Assembly (NCBI GenBank): GCA_014084085.1
Contig: NPFB01000067.1
Span: forward strand, 172,015-201,221
Length of the DNA stretch: 29,207 nucleotides
Source: Hondaea fermentalgiana
Lineage: Eukaryota > Sar > Bigyra > Thraustochytrida > Thraustochytriidae
Reading direction: 5' to 3'
Part shown: positions 19,667-27,321 of the stretch, one piece after another
How positions within the stretch are numbered: the first letter of the stretch is position 1
Layout: the number at the start of each line of letters is the position of its first letter
Translations under genes and position numbers: made by a program
Notes under the pieces: model-generated
What the model was told of the DNA's origin: nothing
The model's database searches: none
The model's input: only the letters and a program-made list of their open reading frames with translations

Positions 19667-22024
19667 TCAGGCCTGCGTCCCCTGGTCCTGCTCCTCGGGT
19701 TGCAAAAGAACCTTTTTGATGGTCGTTGGAGCGCCATTCAAAAGCACATTGGTCACCAGCTTGCCAGCCGTGGCATCGTACTCTTGATTATCGTCAACCT
19801 GATCCATGAAGCCAGACAAGCACTGCTGCAAGTTGAGCAACCAGGCCCACGGCTCGCTAGCGGGGACACGGCGCGTCCAATCTGCGTCCTGGCAAGCCTC
19901 TTCCATGGTCCGCACAACGTCCTTGGACTCTGAAAAGCCGACAAGGACCTTTTTGTTCTCGGTCTCCTCGCCCTTGATGCACTTGATCAAATGCTCCGTT
20001 GCAGTGGCCGCGAGCGTGGTGGCACGGATGCGGTCGAGAGGCGAAGGGTAGTCACCCTGACAAAGGTGACCAAGCTTGACGGTGCGCACGGAAAAGCAGC
20101 CTTTGCCTTCCTCACGAAAGAGGGTTTCCATAAAGTTGAGATCGTAGGCCGGGCTACAGAACTCGTTGCGGACCACCACAAAGTGGCGCTTGTTGTGCTT
20201 TTTGATGTGGCTCTTAATTTCCTCAATGTCGGCCTGCATCTGTTCGAGAGTCACGCCCTTTTCAGGCGTGTAGGCGATGTCGGCGCCGGACGCGAGAGCA
20301 CTCAGAACCGTGAGGTAACCGCTGTTGCGGCCCTGAACCTCGATGATAAAAACGCGGCTCTTGGACGCATCGGCGGACTTTTTGCACGTGTCAATGGCGC
20401 TAACAATGGCGTTCAAAGCCGTGTCAGAGCCAATGCTAAAGTCAGTACCAGGGACGTTGTTACTGATGGTTGCCGGCACGTAGGCCACGGGGACAGTCAC
20501 TTCGTCACGCATGTGGTAAATGCCCTTGAGACCATCGAAGCCGCCAATGACGAGAAGGGCATCGAGCTTGAACTGCTTGCAAATCTCGTTCATGGCATCC
20601 GGATCGCTTGGCACGGAGCGGTCACAGCGCAGGTTGCAGCCACCGTCGCCAGCCCAACCGAGGACGTCCTCCCAGGCAAGGGGCTTGATGTTGCCCTCGA
20701 GAAAGCCTTGAAATCCATCATAGGCCGCATAAACGGCGTATCCGAGGTTGAGTGCGTAGTGGTTGGCGCTTCGTACAGCCGCGTTGACGCCGCCGGCCGG
20801 TGCGCCCGAGCAAATGATGCAAATGTTTTTACCAGCGTCTGGAACCGCCTCCCGTTTGGCAAAGTCACGATTGATGGACTTTTGGATGGCCCAATGACGC
20901 TTAAAGTCTTTGCCGCGAGCCTGGATGGCAGCCTCAAAGTCGAGTTGCTCGGTGTGCTTGGCGACCATTTGCGTGGCCTCGATGGTTTCGACAAGTGGAT
21001 TGAAGGCTACGGAGTAGCCCTTGACGCCAACAATGGTCGACGCATCTTCGGGTTTGGTACGTAAAAGGCGTTCCACGGCAAGTGCGCCACTGACGGACCC
21101 GAGGAAGCGATCATACGCCGAAGCGTAGCCACCGCGCTGGACGTGGCCGAGAATTGTGGATCGTGTGTCGTGGCCGAGACGGTCGATGATGACCTGGCGC
21201 ACGTACTCTGTTTTGATGGGCTTGCCAAATTTATCAATGGCGCCTTCTGCTACAAGGACAGTGCACAGACGAGCTCCGCGCTTTCGCTGGTGGTCGAGCT
21301 TGGCACAGAGCACTGACTCCCAGTCGTCGTGCTTGGACGGGGCCTCGGGAATGAAAATGTAGTCGGCACCCGTGGCCACACCGGCGGCCCATGCGAGATA
21401 GCCGCAATGCCGACCCATGATTTCGAGCACAAAGGTGCGCTGGTGGCTCGATGCTGTGCTCTGGACGGCATCGATGGCGTCCACGATGCGGTGCAGAGCA
21501 GTGTCGGTGCCGATTGTGAGCGTACCGTCGTAGACCATGTCGTTGTCGATGCTGCCGACGCAGCCGATTATGTTGATGTTGGCGTACTTTTGCGCCTGGG
21601 CGTCGGTGACCCTGCCAGAGGATCGCAGTTCCTCGAGGAGAGATGCCCACTCGAGCTTGAAGATATTGGCGCCGGTGAGGGACCCGTCACCGCCGCAGCA
21701 AATGATGTTGGTGATGCCGCGGTCCACGAGGTGCTTGCAGGCGGCGAGACGGCCTTCGCGCTCGCGGAACTCCTTGCAGCGCGCGGACCCGATCACGGTG
21801 CCTCCTTTGTAGATCATCATTTGCACATCGGTCCACTCCATCTTGCGGATCTTGCCTGCGCCGTCAACGAGGCCCTGGTACCCCTCGTACACGGCGAAGA
21901 CGTCGCGCGCATGGTGGATCCCGCACCGCACCACGCTGCGCACGACCGCGTTCATGCCCGGCGCGTCGCCGCCGCTCGTGAACACCGCCACCGCGTGGTC
22001 CATGCGCCCGGCGTCCGTCTCCAT
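19667..22024 (-). CDS. PFK: ATP-dependent 6-phosphofructokinase, tandem-domain (animal/fungal type)
   Basis: A 785-residue intronless glycolytic enzyme: fructose 6-phosphate + ATP to fructose 1,6-bisphosphate, the committed regulated step. It has two fused homologous halves. In the N-terminal catalytic half: FTSGGDAPGMNAVVR (15-29), GGDGS (111-115), GSIDND with catalytic Asp160 (157-162), IGTDTALHRI and MGRHCGYLA (203-211). Gly at the GGDGS and VGSIDND positions is the ATP-type pattern; PPi-dependent enzymes have GGDD and KTIDND. In the C-terminal regulatory half the catalytic motif is changed to VPATISNNVPGTDFSIGSD, while GGFDG and EVQGRNSGYL remain, as in other eukaryotic tandem PFKs that use this half for allosteric control. 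No mitochondrial or peroxisomal signal was seen; the C-terminus GTQA is not PTS1. Start context AGGATGG. Confidence 0.94.
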   Translation of the reverse strand: METDAGRMDHAVAVFTSGGDAPGMNAVVRSVVRCGIHHARDVFAVYEGYQGLVDGAGKIRKMEWTDVQMMIYKGGTVIGSARCKEFREREGRLAACKHLVDRGITNIICCGGDGSLTGANIFKLEWASLLEELRSSGRVTDAQAQKYANINIIGCVGSIDNDMVYDGTLTIGTDTALHRIVDAIDAVQSTASSHQRTFVLEIMGRHCGYLAWAAGVATGADYIFIPEAPSKHDDWESVLCAKLDHQRKRGARLCTVLVAEGAIDKFGKPIKTEYVRQVIIDRLGHDTRSTILGHVQRGGYASAYDRFLGSVSGALAVERLLRTKPEDASTIVGVKGYSVAFNPLVETIEATQMVAKHTEQLDFEAAIQARGKDFKRHWAIQKSINRDFAKREAVPDAGKNICIICSGAPAGGVNAAVRSANHYALNLGYAVYAAYDGFQGFLEGNIKPLAWEDVLGWAGDGGCNLRCDRSVPSDPDAMNEICKQFKLDALLVIGGFDGLKGIYHMRDEVTVPVAYVPATISNNVPGTDFSIGSDTALNAIVSAIDTCKKSADASKSRVFIIEVQGRNSGYLTVLSALASGADIAYTPEKGVTLEQMQADIEEIKSHIKKHNKRHFVVVRNEFCSPAYDLNFMETLFREEGKGCFSVRTVKLGHLCQGDYPSPLDRIRATTLAATATEHLIKCIKGEETENKKVLVGFSESKDVVRTMEEACQDADWTRRVPASEPWAWLLNLQQCLSGFMDQVDDNQEYDATAGKLVTNVLLNGAPTTIKKVLLQPEEQDQGTQA

Positions 22025-23467
22025 CCTCCCCGCGCGAACTCGGCTCCGTCCCGTCCGTCCCGGCCCGGCCCGACCCAGCCCGACCTTCCGTCCGCGCTGC
22101 CGCGGCCTCGCGCGCTCTCGCCTCGCGTTGCGGGACTGCCGCGTCGCGCGACCCCGCCCGGACGGACGCGCAGCAGGAGCGCGAGGGCGCCCTCCTTGCG
22201 CTCGTACCCGCGGATCCTGCGCGTCTGTTGTTGCTGTTTCGTGTTTGCCGCCGCTATGCCGTCAAATGCATGCAGGCATCCATCCAGGCATGCAGGCATG
22301 CAGGCAGCTGCTGCTGGTGATGCAGAAGCACAAGATACGCAGCCCGGGCTCGAGCGCGACGCCAAGCACGACGAGGAGGTCGCGGAGAGCTGGACGAGGA
22401 GCAGAGCAGCAGCAGCAGCAGCAGGGCGACGGGCCCGGACACGGAGGGCGTCTGCGCCGGCGCGGCGGGATTGGAGCTCGCGGCGATGGCGCGGGAAAAG
22501 CTCGCGACGGGACCCGACATGTACCCGCTCTCGGGATGGCGACCGGGAAGTGGAGGTGCGGCGGCAGGAGGACCGCGACGGAGAGGGCCTCCGACGAGGG
22601 TCCGGGCAAGGACCGCGGGAGGAGGGCGTGGTCGTGCCCGAGAAAATGCGAGCTAGACGAGGAGATGGAGGGTGACTTGACGTAGATGAAAGGTGCAGGG
22701 GCAGGGCAGGGGCTCAGCTTTTGTCACAAATGCGGGAGGAAAATGTCCCGAGGGTCGGGACTCTAGCGGCGAGGCAGACCTCCGCGAAGCCGCCGGCCAG
22801 ACCGACAGGCGTACCGTACGGGCCGACCTTTCGCGAGCGAGGACGGGTCGGGAGGCGGGTCTTGAATGCATTCCGCATGTATTCGAGAGTCGCCTCGTCA
22901 TCATTCTTGCTTTGATGATGTTTTTCTCATGGAGTGTTCGACTGATATAGATAGTGTATGAGTGGAAGGAATGGAACCGGCCGGCCTTGCACGCGCCGCT
23001 GCTTTCTCAAAACAATAACTTGAAAGCTGTCTCATATTAACGCGCGCAGGAAGCTCTCGAAGGGAATCGACCGGGCTGCGAAGCGGCATACAGCACGAAA
23101 AGAAGACAAATTCCACAGACAGTCGGGCTAACTTTTATAGTAGTATAGTCAATTTCATCCTTGCCGACTTTTAAGAAAGAGACCGAACAAGAGGGTAGTG
23201 TCAGCGAACACGAAACACGAAAAACGCGTTTCCTATTTCCATGGCACACTGTGTTCGCTGTCCTGTTACTTCGTTTCGAAGTGTTCTTGAAATTGCTTCG
23301 CACCTGTGCTTGCCCTTTGTCGTTCGTCGAACATTCACGCTTGAGGGACGAAAGCATAGTGGAGTCTGCCTTGCATTTAGAATTCCATCCATCACACTCC
23401 AAAGAAATTGTGCATTTTGGCCCGCAACAGATCAACGACGTATCTCGGCTTGGCCAGCATGCTATTA
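22025..23467. other. Long gene-poor region upstream of PFK; several weak open frames
   Basis: 1443 bp. 22025-22690 is very GC-rich, holds a GCATGCAG repeat and a CAG/GCA run (about 22407-22424), and is open in several frames on both strands. One plus frame has more natural composition at about 22470-22550 (ELAAMAREKLATGPDMYPLS), but I cannot link it to a family or define exons. 22690-23467 is of ordinary composition; nothing recognised. The PFK promoter must lie in the left part. Confidence 0.45.
22267..22304. repeat. GCAGGCAT/GCATGCAG repeat
   Basis: Tandem imperfect 8-mers GCAGGCAT, interrupted by CATCCAT, then a GCTGCTGCTG run. Several internal GCATGC palindromes. Confidence 0.75.
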
Positions 23468-23530
23468 GGTCGTCAGAATGATCAAACTTGCCACAGTCTC
23501 ACCCGCAAAGACGGCAATGGACGTGCTCAT
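23468..23530. repeat. 63-bp direct repeat, left copy (A)
   Basis: About 81% identical (12 mismatches, no gaps) to 23541-23603 and separated from it by 10 nt. On the minus strand it resembles the last coding bases of the neighbouring gene but reads past the stop: the TAG codon is TTG here. Confidence 0.85.
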
Positions 23531-23540
23531 GTATTCTCAT

Positions 23541-23603
23541 GGTCGGTAGAGTGATCTAACTTGCTACAGTCTCATCGATAAAGACGGCAATGGATGCGCT
23601 AAT
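23541..23603. repeat. 63-bp direct repeat, right copy (B), contains 3' end of minus-strand gene
   Basis: Partner of 23468-23530. It includes the minus-strand codons for SIAVFIDETVAS and the stop TAG at 23558-23556. Confidence 0.85.
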
Positions 23604-24189
23604 GGCACGAATGGCGTCCGGTGTAGCGCGACTTCCCTCTGTAGAAGCCAGACAGGCATCGACAAGTTGCATCTGTAAATCCTCGACTTTGCTCACGATG
23701 TGCATGAAGAACCTTGCGAGTCAGAAAAATTGAACCGCCCGCAAAGGTGGGAGAAAACAACGTACGGTCGAGCTCAACTGTATCACCAGTACCGGCAACG
23801 ATGTAGATGACGTCGTTGATAGAGCGCACGAGCATTACGATTTCGGAACCGTTTCTGCGGAAGCAAGAGAAACGTCAGACACAAGAAAGAGATAAAGGGT
23901 TTGAACCTTCTCTCCACCCTTCCCCCCCCCCCCCCCAAAAAAAAAAGAATGAAAGATATGCGTCAACGTACCTGAACGTGCATAGCTGCGTTTCGGTGCG
24001 GGCATCGGTCCAGGCAACACGACTCTTTTCAAAAAGAGCTACAGCAAGCGAGGCACCTCGCAAATGTGTTGTTGATTTATCAGTTTCGCTTTGAGGCAGT
24101 ACAACATCCCAAACTCTGGAGAACATGAGCGACCCCTTGAGACTGTCCACCAAGCCGACCCAGACCACTCTAGGGGCGTTCATTTCCAT
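23556..24189 (-). CDS. Small multi-exon gene of uncertain family (longin-like?); exons 24189-23972, 23854-23766, about 23686-23556
   Basis: Exon 1 starts MEMNAPRVVWVGLVDSLKGS (ATG with A at -3 and G at +4) and continues to ARTETQLCTF. A strong donor CAG^GTACGT and acceptor CTTGCTTCCGCAG^A splice it in phase to NGSEIVMLVRSINDVIYIVA then GTGDTVELD. The last exon encodes KVEDLQMQLVDACLASTEGS then AIRAISASIAVFIDETVAS. Alternating beta strands followed by amphipathic helices recall the longin-type fold of AP-sigma or zeta-COP subunits (around 145 residues), but no signature is decisive. The second intron is uncertain: a GTACGT donor at 23765 with acceptor AAAG^TC (79 nt) keeps frame, while the acceptor with the best pyrimidine tract (CTCGCAAG^G) does not. 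It is divergent from bL17m; its 3' end is partly duplicated. Confidence 0.55.
23855..23971 (-). other. Intron 1 of small minus-strand gene (117 nt)
   Basis: Donor TTCAG^GTACGT, acceptor TTTCTCTTGCTTCCGCAG. It contains the T10-G15 homopolymer pair in the sense orientation. Phase 2 on both sides. Confidence 0.75.
23922..23946. repeat. C15-A10 homopolymer pair
   Basis: Fifteen C followed directly by ten A on the plus strand, inside an intron of the minus-strand gene. Confidence 0.9.
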
Positions 24190-24651
24190 GCTTGCTCGCT
24201 GTCGGGCACCAGCGCTCGTCGCTCAAGCTACGAGGCAATCCCTTCTACTCAACCAAACGACGAAAGTGTCGTAGCCCAACCCTCGCAGGGCATCAAGCGG
24301 CGGTCTGACTGCACGGGCGGTCTCGCGGCAGGGCTCGGCGTGTTGCGCGGCCTGTCCTTTTTCACTCGCGAGGCTCCGCGGTCTTGCCTCGATCCAACTT
24401 GCAGCCTTTCCGCCAAGACGATCTGCGGATCCTCGAGACGAGGAGCAGAAGAGCGAATTGCGTTGCGCACGCCGCGGCGGCGCTCAAAAAGAGTTGTGCA
24501 GACCGCGGCGAGCGGCGCCCGCTGCTGGAGGCCTTCCAGACACGGACGGCGGCAGCGCGGCGCGGCGCGGCGAAGCGGGAGCAGAGCGCGCGCGCGGCAG
24601 AGGCCAAGGGAGCGGCGGGCGAGCGCGGCGGAGGCGGCAGAAGCGGGCACG
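24190..24651. other. Divergent promoter region, small minus gene / bL17m
   Basis: 462 bp. The plus frame of bL17m stays open across all of it but contains no ATG, and its sequence is Arg/Ala/Ser low-complexity, especially in the GC-rich 24480-24650. Treated as promoter and 5'UTR. Confidence 0.55.
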
Positions 24652-25137
24652 ATGGGCGGCCAAAAGCACCGCGTGATGTTCCGCAAGCTGGGCCGGGACA
24701 GCGCGCACCGGATGGCGATGTTGCGCAACCTCGTGGACTCGCTCATCCTGAGCGAGCGCGTCAAGACGACGCTGCCCAAGGCCAAGGAGGTCCGCAGGTT
24801 CGCCGACCACGTGATCAACATCGCCAAGAAGGGCGACGACGCGCAGCGAAGAGCGCAGGTTCGCAGCGTGCTCATGACCAGCCAGGCCCAAGACAAGGTC
24901 TTCGACGAGCTCGCCAAGCGCTACGAGCATCGCCCCGGTGGCGTTACGCGCGTGCTCAAGATTGGTTGGCGAAAGGGCGACGGCGCAGATATGGCCGTCA
25001 TCGAGCTTGTGGACACTCCCTTGGAGCTTCGTCCCGCCAAGCCCGTGAACGCTAACACTGTCCTGCGCAGCAAGGGCGTCGAGACGCCGACGTATGCGGC
25101 GATGCTTCCTTCGCGTAACAAAGACCTCACTCGGTAG
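24652..25137 (+). CDS. MRPL17: Mitochondrial large-subunit ribosomal protein bL17m
   Basis: A 161-residue bacterial-type L17, encoded in the nucleus and presumably imported into the mitochondrion. It shows the whole L17 signature: HRVMFRKLGRDSAHRMAMLR (6-25), then NLVDSLI, KTTLPKAKEVRRFADHVI, the RRAQVRSVLM region, FDELAKRYEHRPGGVTRVLK and the closing IELVDTP. It is much closer to bacterial L17 than the animal mitochondrial protein is. A C-terminal extension of about 35 residues follows the core. There is no obvious cleavable presequence; the Arg/Lys-rich N-terminus may act as an internal signal. The start is the first ATG in the frame (CACGATGG). A plastid origin is possible in principle, but nothing supports a plastid here. 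It converges with another mitoribosomal gene. Confidence 0.93.
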   Translation: MGGQKHRVMFRKLGRDSAHRMAMLRNLVDSLILSERVKTTLPKAKEVRRFADHVINIAKKGDDAQRRAQVRSVLMTSQAQDKVFDELAKRYEHRPGGVTRVLKIGWRKGDGADMAVIELVDTPLELRPAKPVNANTVLRSKGVETPTYAAMLPSRNKDLTR

Positions 25138-25247
25138 ACGAGACCCTATGCTTGATCTCGGAGCCGTGTTTGACGTCGATGCGCGTCTCTGCGGCATGCA
25201 GCAGTATCGTATTACTTGAAAATCCATAAACAGCCAGACACCCTTCT

Positions 25248-25262
25248 CCCCCCCCCCCCCCC
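25248..25262. repeat. C15 homopolymer followed by GG and A-rich tract
   Basis: Fifteen C, then GG, then AAAAAAAATAAATAAAAAAAA. It resembles the C15-A10 tract at 23922-23946. Confidence 0.9.
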
Positions 25263-25351
25263 GGAAAAAAAATAAATAAAAAAAATTATAGACAGCATGC
25301 GGAGCTCATGTGCGCGCTTTCGTTGCCTTTTTACGCCTCCTCGTTTGCACC

Positions 25352-25572
25352 ATGCGCTTTTCTCAAGGTAAGCAAGCTTTAATCAAACCTCCGCTAGCCT
25401 CTGTCACCGTCTTGCGAAACAAACGAGACCACGAGGCGACAAGCTTGCATTCTTTGCAGCGAAGCGTTCTTGCTTGGGCGCGAACGATGCGTTGACCAAC
25501 AACGAGCTTCAACGCGGCAAACAGCCAAATAATGGAGCAAGGGATGGGTGCAGTAGACTAATAAGGTGCTAA
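25352..25572 (+). CDS. Candidate 42-codon spliced small ORF; exons 25352-25367 and 25460-25572
   Basis: An ATG in good context (GCACCATGC) opens five codons (MRFSQ) ending in a strong donor CAAG^GTAAGC. After 92 nt there is an excellent acceptor, TTGCATTCTTTGCAG. Joining them keeps frame and gives MRFSQAKRSCLGAND..., 42 residues ending in TAA at 25570. It is not a family I recognise. It could equally be a spliced noncoding RNA, an alternative 3'UTR intron of bL17m, or chance. The paired strong splice sites are the main support. Confidence 0.28.
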
Positions 25573-25672
25573 GAAGTTTTTTTTAAGCTTTTGGGTTGTA
25601 AGTTGTTGTGGTTCTTGTTGTGATGGTCGTTGTTGTTGCTGCAAGTATCCGAGAGTCAATGCAAGAAGGCCT

Positions 25673-26404
25673 TTAGTGTGCGCGGATGTTGGCCACCACA
25701 TCAGAGAGAAGCTTCTTGACGATCTCCATGTTCTCCTTGACGGAGTCCGCACGCCTACTGACGAAGCTGAGCGTGCCCTTGCTCGGCTTGTAGCGATTTC
25801 CAACGAGCTTGATCATGTACTCCGTCTGCGCCGGGGTGAGCTCGAGATCTGCAACCTGAAGAGTCACCTTGACCTTTTGGTTGGGTTGGAGCTTGCTTTC
25901 GAGGAAAAGACTCAGGTAGGGCGGGTAGATGTTGAACTCGTACTCGAGCTTGACGTTCTCGAGGCCCTCGGGCTTTGTCTCGTAATCGGGCTTGACTCTC
26001 TCCATGTAAGCATCCATGTCAATATGGGCAAGGGGGTTTTCCGGGTCAACATTTTGGGGGGGCTCGTAGTTGTCCATGTCGTAGATGAACTTTTCGTTAA
26101 AGTAGTCGGCCCAGGCCTGGTGGTCTGCGTCCTCACCGGGCTCCTCGGGCGGCGGGAGCTTGCCTGTCTCGGCCTGGTGAACCATCTTCATGGCCTCCGA
26201 CTCATACGACTCTTCCTTGGGCATGGGCGTGGGTGCAAAGCGGCCCCTGGGGCTCCTCCGGAAGTTGTCGCTCAGCCACCGTCGCCTCAGCGCCCCGCGC
26301 GCGCCGCTGGTCGCCTCGAGGCTGCTGCTGCTGCAGCTGCTCCCGGCCGCAAATTTCGCGGCCACGCTGCGCGCGCCGCGCAAGGCTGCCAGAGAGGAAG
26401 ACAT
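25673..26404 (-). CDS. MRPS35: Mitochondrial small-subunit ribosomal protein mS35
   Basis: A 243-residue nuclear-encoded mitoribosomal protein. The first 40-50 residues are a textbook mitochondrial presequence: Ser/Ala/Arg-rich, almost free of acidic residues, starting MSSSLAALRGARSVAAKFAA and ending near ALRRRWLSDNF, where cleavage is likely. The conserved MRP-S28/mS35 domain (about 145-243) includes KVTLQVADLELTPAQTEYMI, then KLVGNRYKPSKGTLSFVSRR and the closing ENMEIVKKLLSDVVANI; the DLxL...KLVGxRY pattern is diagnostic. The middle is acidic and Pro-rich (PPPEEPGEDADHQAWADYF). The start chosen is the ATG at 26404 (context AGGATGT); the upstream open frame is derived from the microsatellites. 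It is shorter than the animal protein (about 320), which has a longer tail. Confidence 0.83.
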   Translation of the reverse strand: MSSSLAALRGARSVAAKFAAGSSCSSSSLEATSGARGALRRRWLSDNFRRSPRGRFAPTPMPKEESYESEAMKMVHQAETGKLPPPEEPGEDADHQAWADYFNEKFIYDMDNYEPPQNVDPENPLAHIDMDAYMERVKPDYETKPEGLENVKLEYEFNIYPPYLSLFLESKLQPNQKVKVTLQVADLELTPAQTEYMIKLVGNRYKPSKGTLSFVSRRADSVKENMEIVKKLLSDVVANIRAH

Positions 26405-26516
26405 CCTGCGCAAGCCGCGCCGCGTGCGAGGCGGTTGCTGCGCTGCGCGCTCCGACTGCGCTCCTTTCCGTCTGCAGTGCGCGCTCCGACTGCGCTGCCG
26501 CTCGCTCTGCGCGCGA

Positions 26517-26540
26517 TGAGTGAGTGAGTGAGTGAGTGAG
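26517..26540. repeat. (GAGT)n microsatellite
   Basis: Six GAGT/TGAG units upstream (in sense) of the mS35 start. Confidence 0.9.
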
Positions 26541-26570
26541 ACCAGTCGCTTGACGTCTTGTGTTGTCTTG

Positions 26571-26572
26571 CT

Positions 26573-26619
<47 letters not shown>
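26571..26619. repeat. (TTTC)12 microsatellite
   Basis: About 12 perfect TTTC units. Purine-rich GAAA units in the sense strand of mS35, about 170 nt upstream of its start. Confidence 0.92.
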
Positions 26620-26924
26620 GGCTGCCAAAGCGAGGTGACAGCAGCAACTGATTGTCCACTATCCGCGGCAGCTGCAAGTCCAAAATCCGGTATATTTCAC
26701 TTGTAGCAGCGCATAGCAAAAGCAGTGGAAAAGGCGAGAACAAGCATGAGCACGCAAGTGCAAGGTGGAAGCAGCGACATGGATCTCTTGCTCTCTGCCG
26801 TCGCTGGTTAGCTGAATACTCGCAGGGAAAAAGTCATAAGGTTCACCAAGAGCGGCATGCGACGCCGCCGTATGATCACACGTATAACAAGTTGCAAAAA
26901 GGAAAAGAAAGAAATCAAAATGCG

Positions 26925-26950
26925 AGCAAGCAAGCAAGCAAGCAAGTAAG
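26925..26950. repeat. (GCAA)n microsatellite
   Basis: Five to six GCAA units ending GTAAG. Confidence 0.85.
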
Positions 26951-27140
26951 CCGGGTCAATACGAGTTTAGAAGAGGCAAAAAGAAGGGTTCATGAGGCGT
27001 GACAGGACACGCCTCGTACGAAAAGACTCCTGTGCAGCAGGACGAGGCGCAAACCTCCGTCTTGACATGAGCATTTGTGTAATTTCTTTCTCTCTCATGC
27101 ACACACAGATACACAAACTCCCAGTCTCTCTATCGTTCGC

Positions 27141-27162
27141 TCTCTCTCTCTCTCTCTCTCTC
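27141..27162. repeat. (TC)11 dinucleotide repeat
   Basis: Eleven perfect TC units, about 160 nt beyond the G3BP-like stop codon (GA-rich in the sense strand). Confidence 0.9.
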
Positions 27163-27321
27163 GGCTTTGGTCAGTGTACGACCGATATCGCTTGAGCAAA
27201 AGCATTTTGCCACCTCCGTCCGCCATGGAACGCAATAGATAAAGAGGGAGACAAAGAGAGGTGATAGAGAGCGAGTGAGTGAGTGATTGCTCGCATGAGA
27301 AAGCCAACGTCAATAGCTAGC

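Larger units (their letters stand above)
25138..25672. other. Convergent region bL17m / mS35 with homopolymers and a possible small spliced ORF
   Basis: 535 bp holding the 3' ends of two mitoribosomal genes. It contains a C15 tract and an A-rich AATAAATAAA stretch that could be the bL17m polyadenylation signal, and a candidate two-exon small ORF listed separately. A GTTGTT/TTGTGG-rich run precedes the mS35 stop. Confidence 0.55.
26405..27321. other. mS35 promoter and G3BP-like 3' region; microsatellite-rich, no gene
   Basis: 917 bp between two minus-strand genes with four separate simple repeats. The open frame at about 26652-27002 has no ATG start and no family resemblance. I see no RNA gene. 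Confidence 0.6.

Noticed and set aside
19991..21064. A 357-codon plus-strand frame and a 448-codon frame at 21329-22675
   Set aside because: They lie antisense to the PFK coding sequence and arise from its codon pattern; no family resemblance.
23885..23915. tRNA T-arm-like hairpin on the minus strand (5-bp stem around TTCAAAC)
   Set aside because: No D-arm, anticodon arm or matching acceptor strand; upstream is a G homopolymer. It is intronic sequence.
24091..24651. In-frame N-terminal extension of bL17m
   Set aside because: No ATG in that stretch and low-complexity Arg/Ala/Ser composition; the conserved L17 core starts right at the ATG at 24652.
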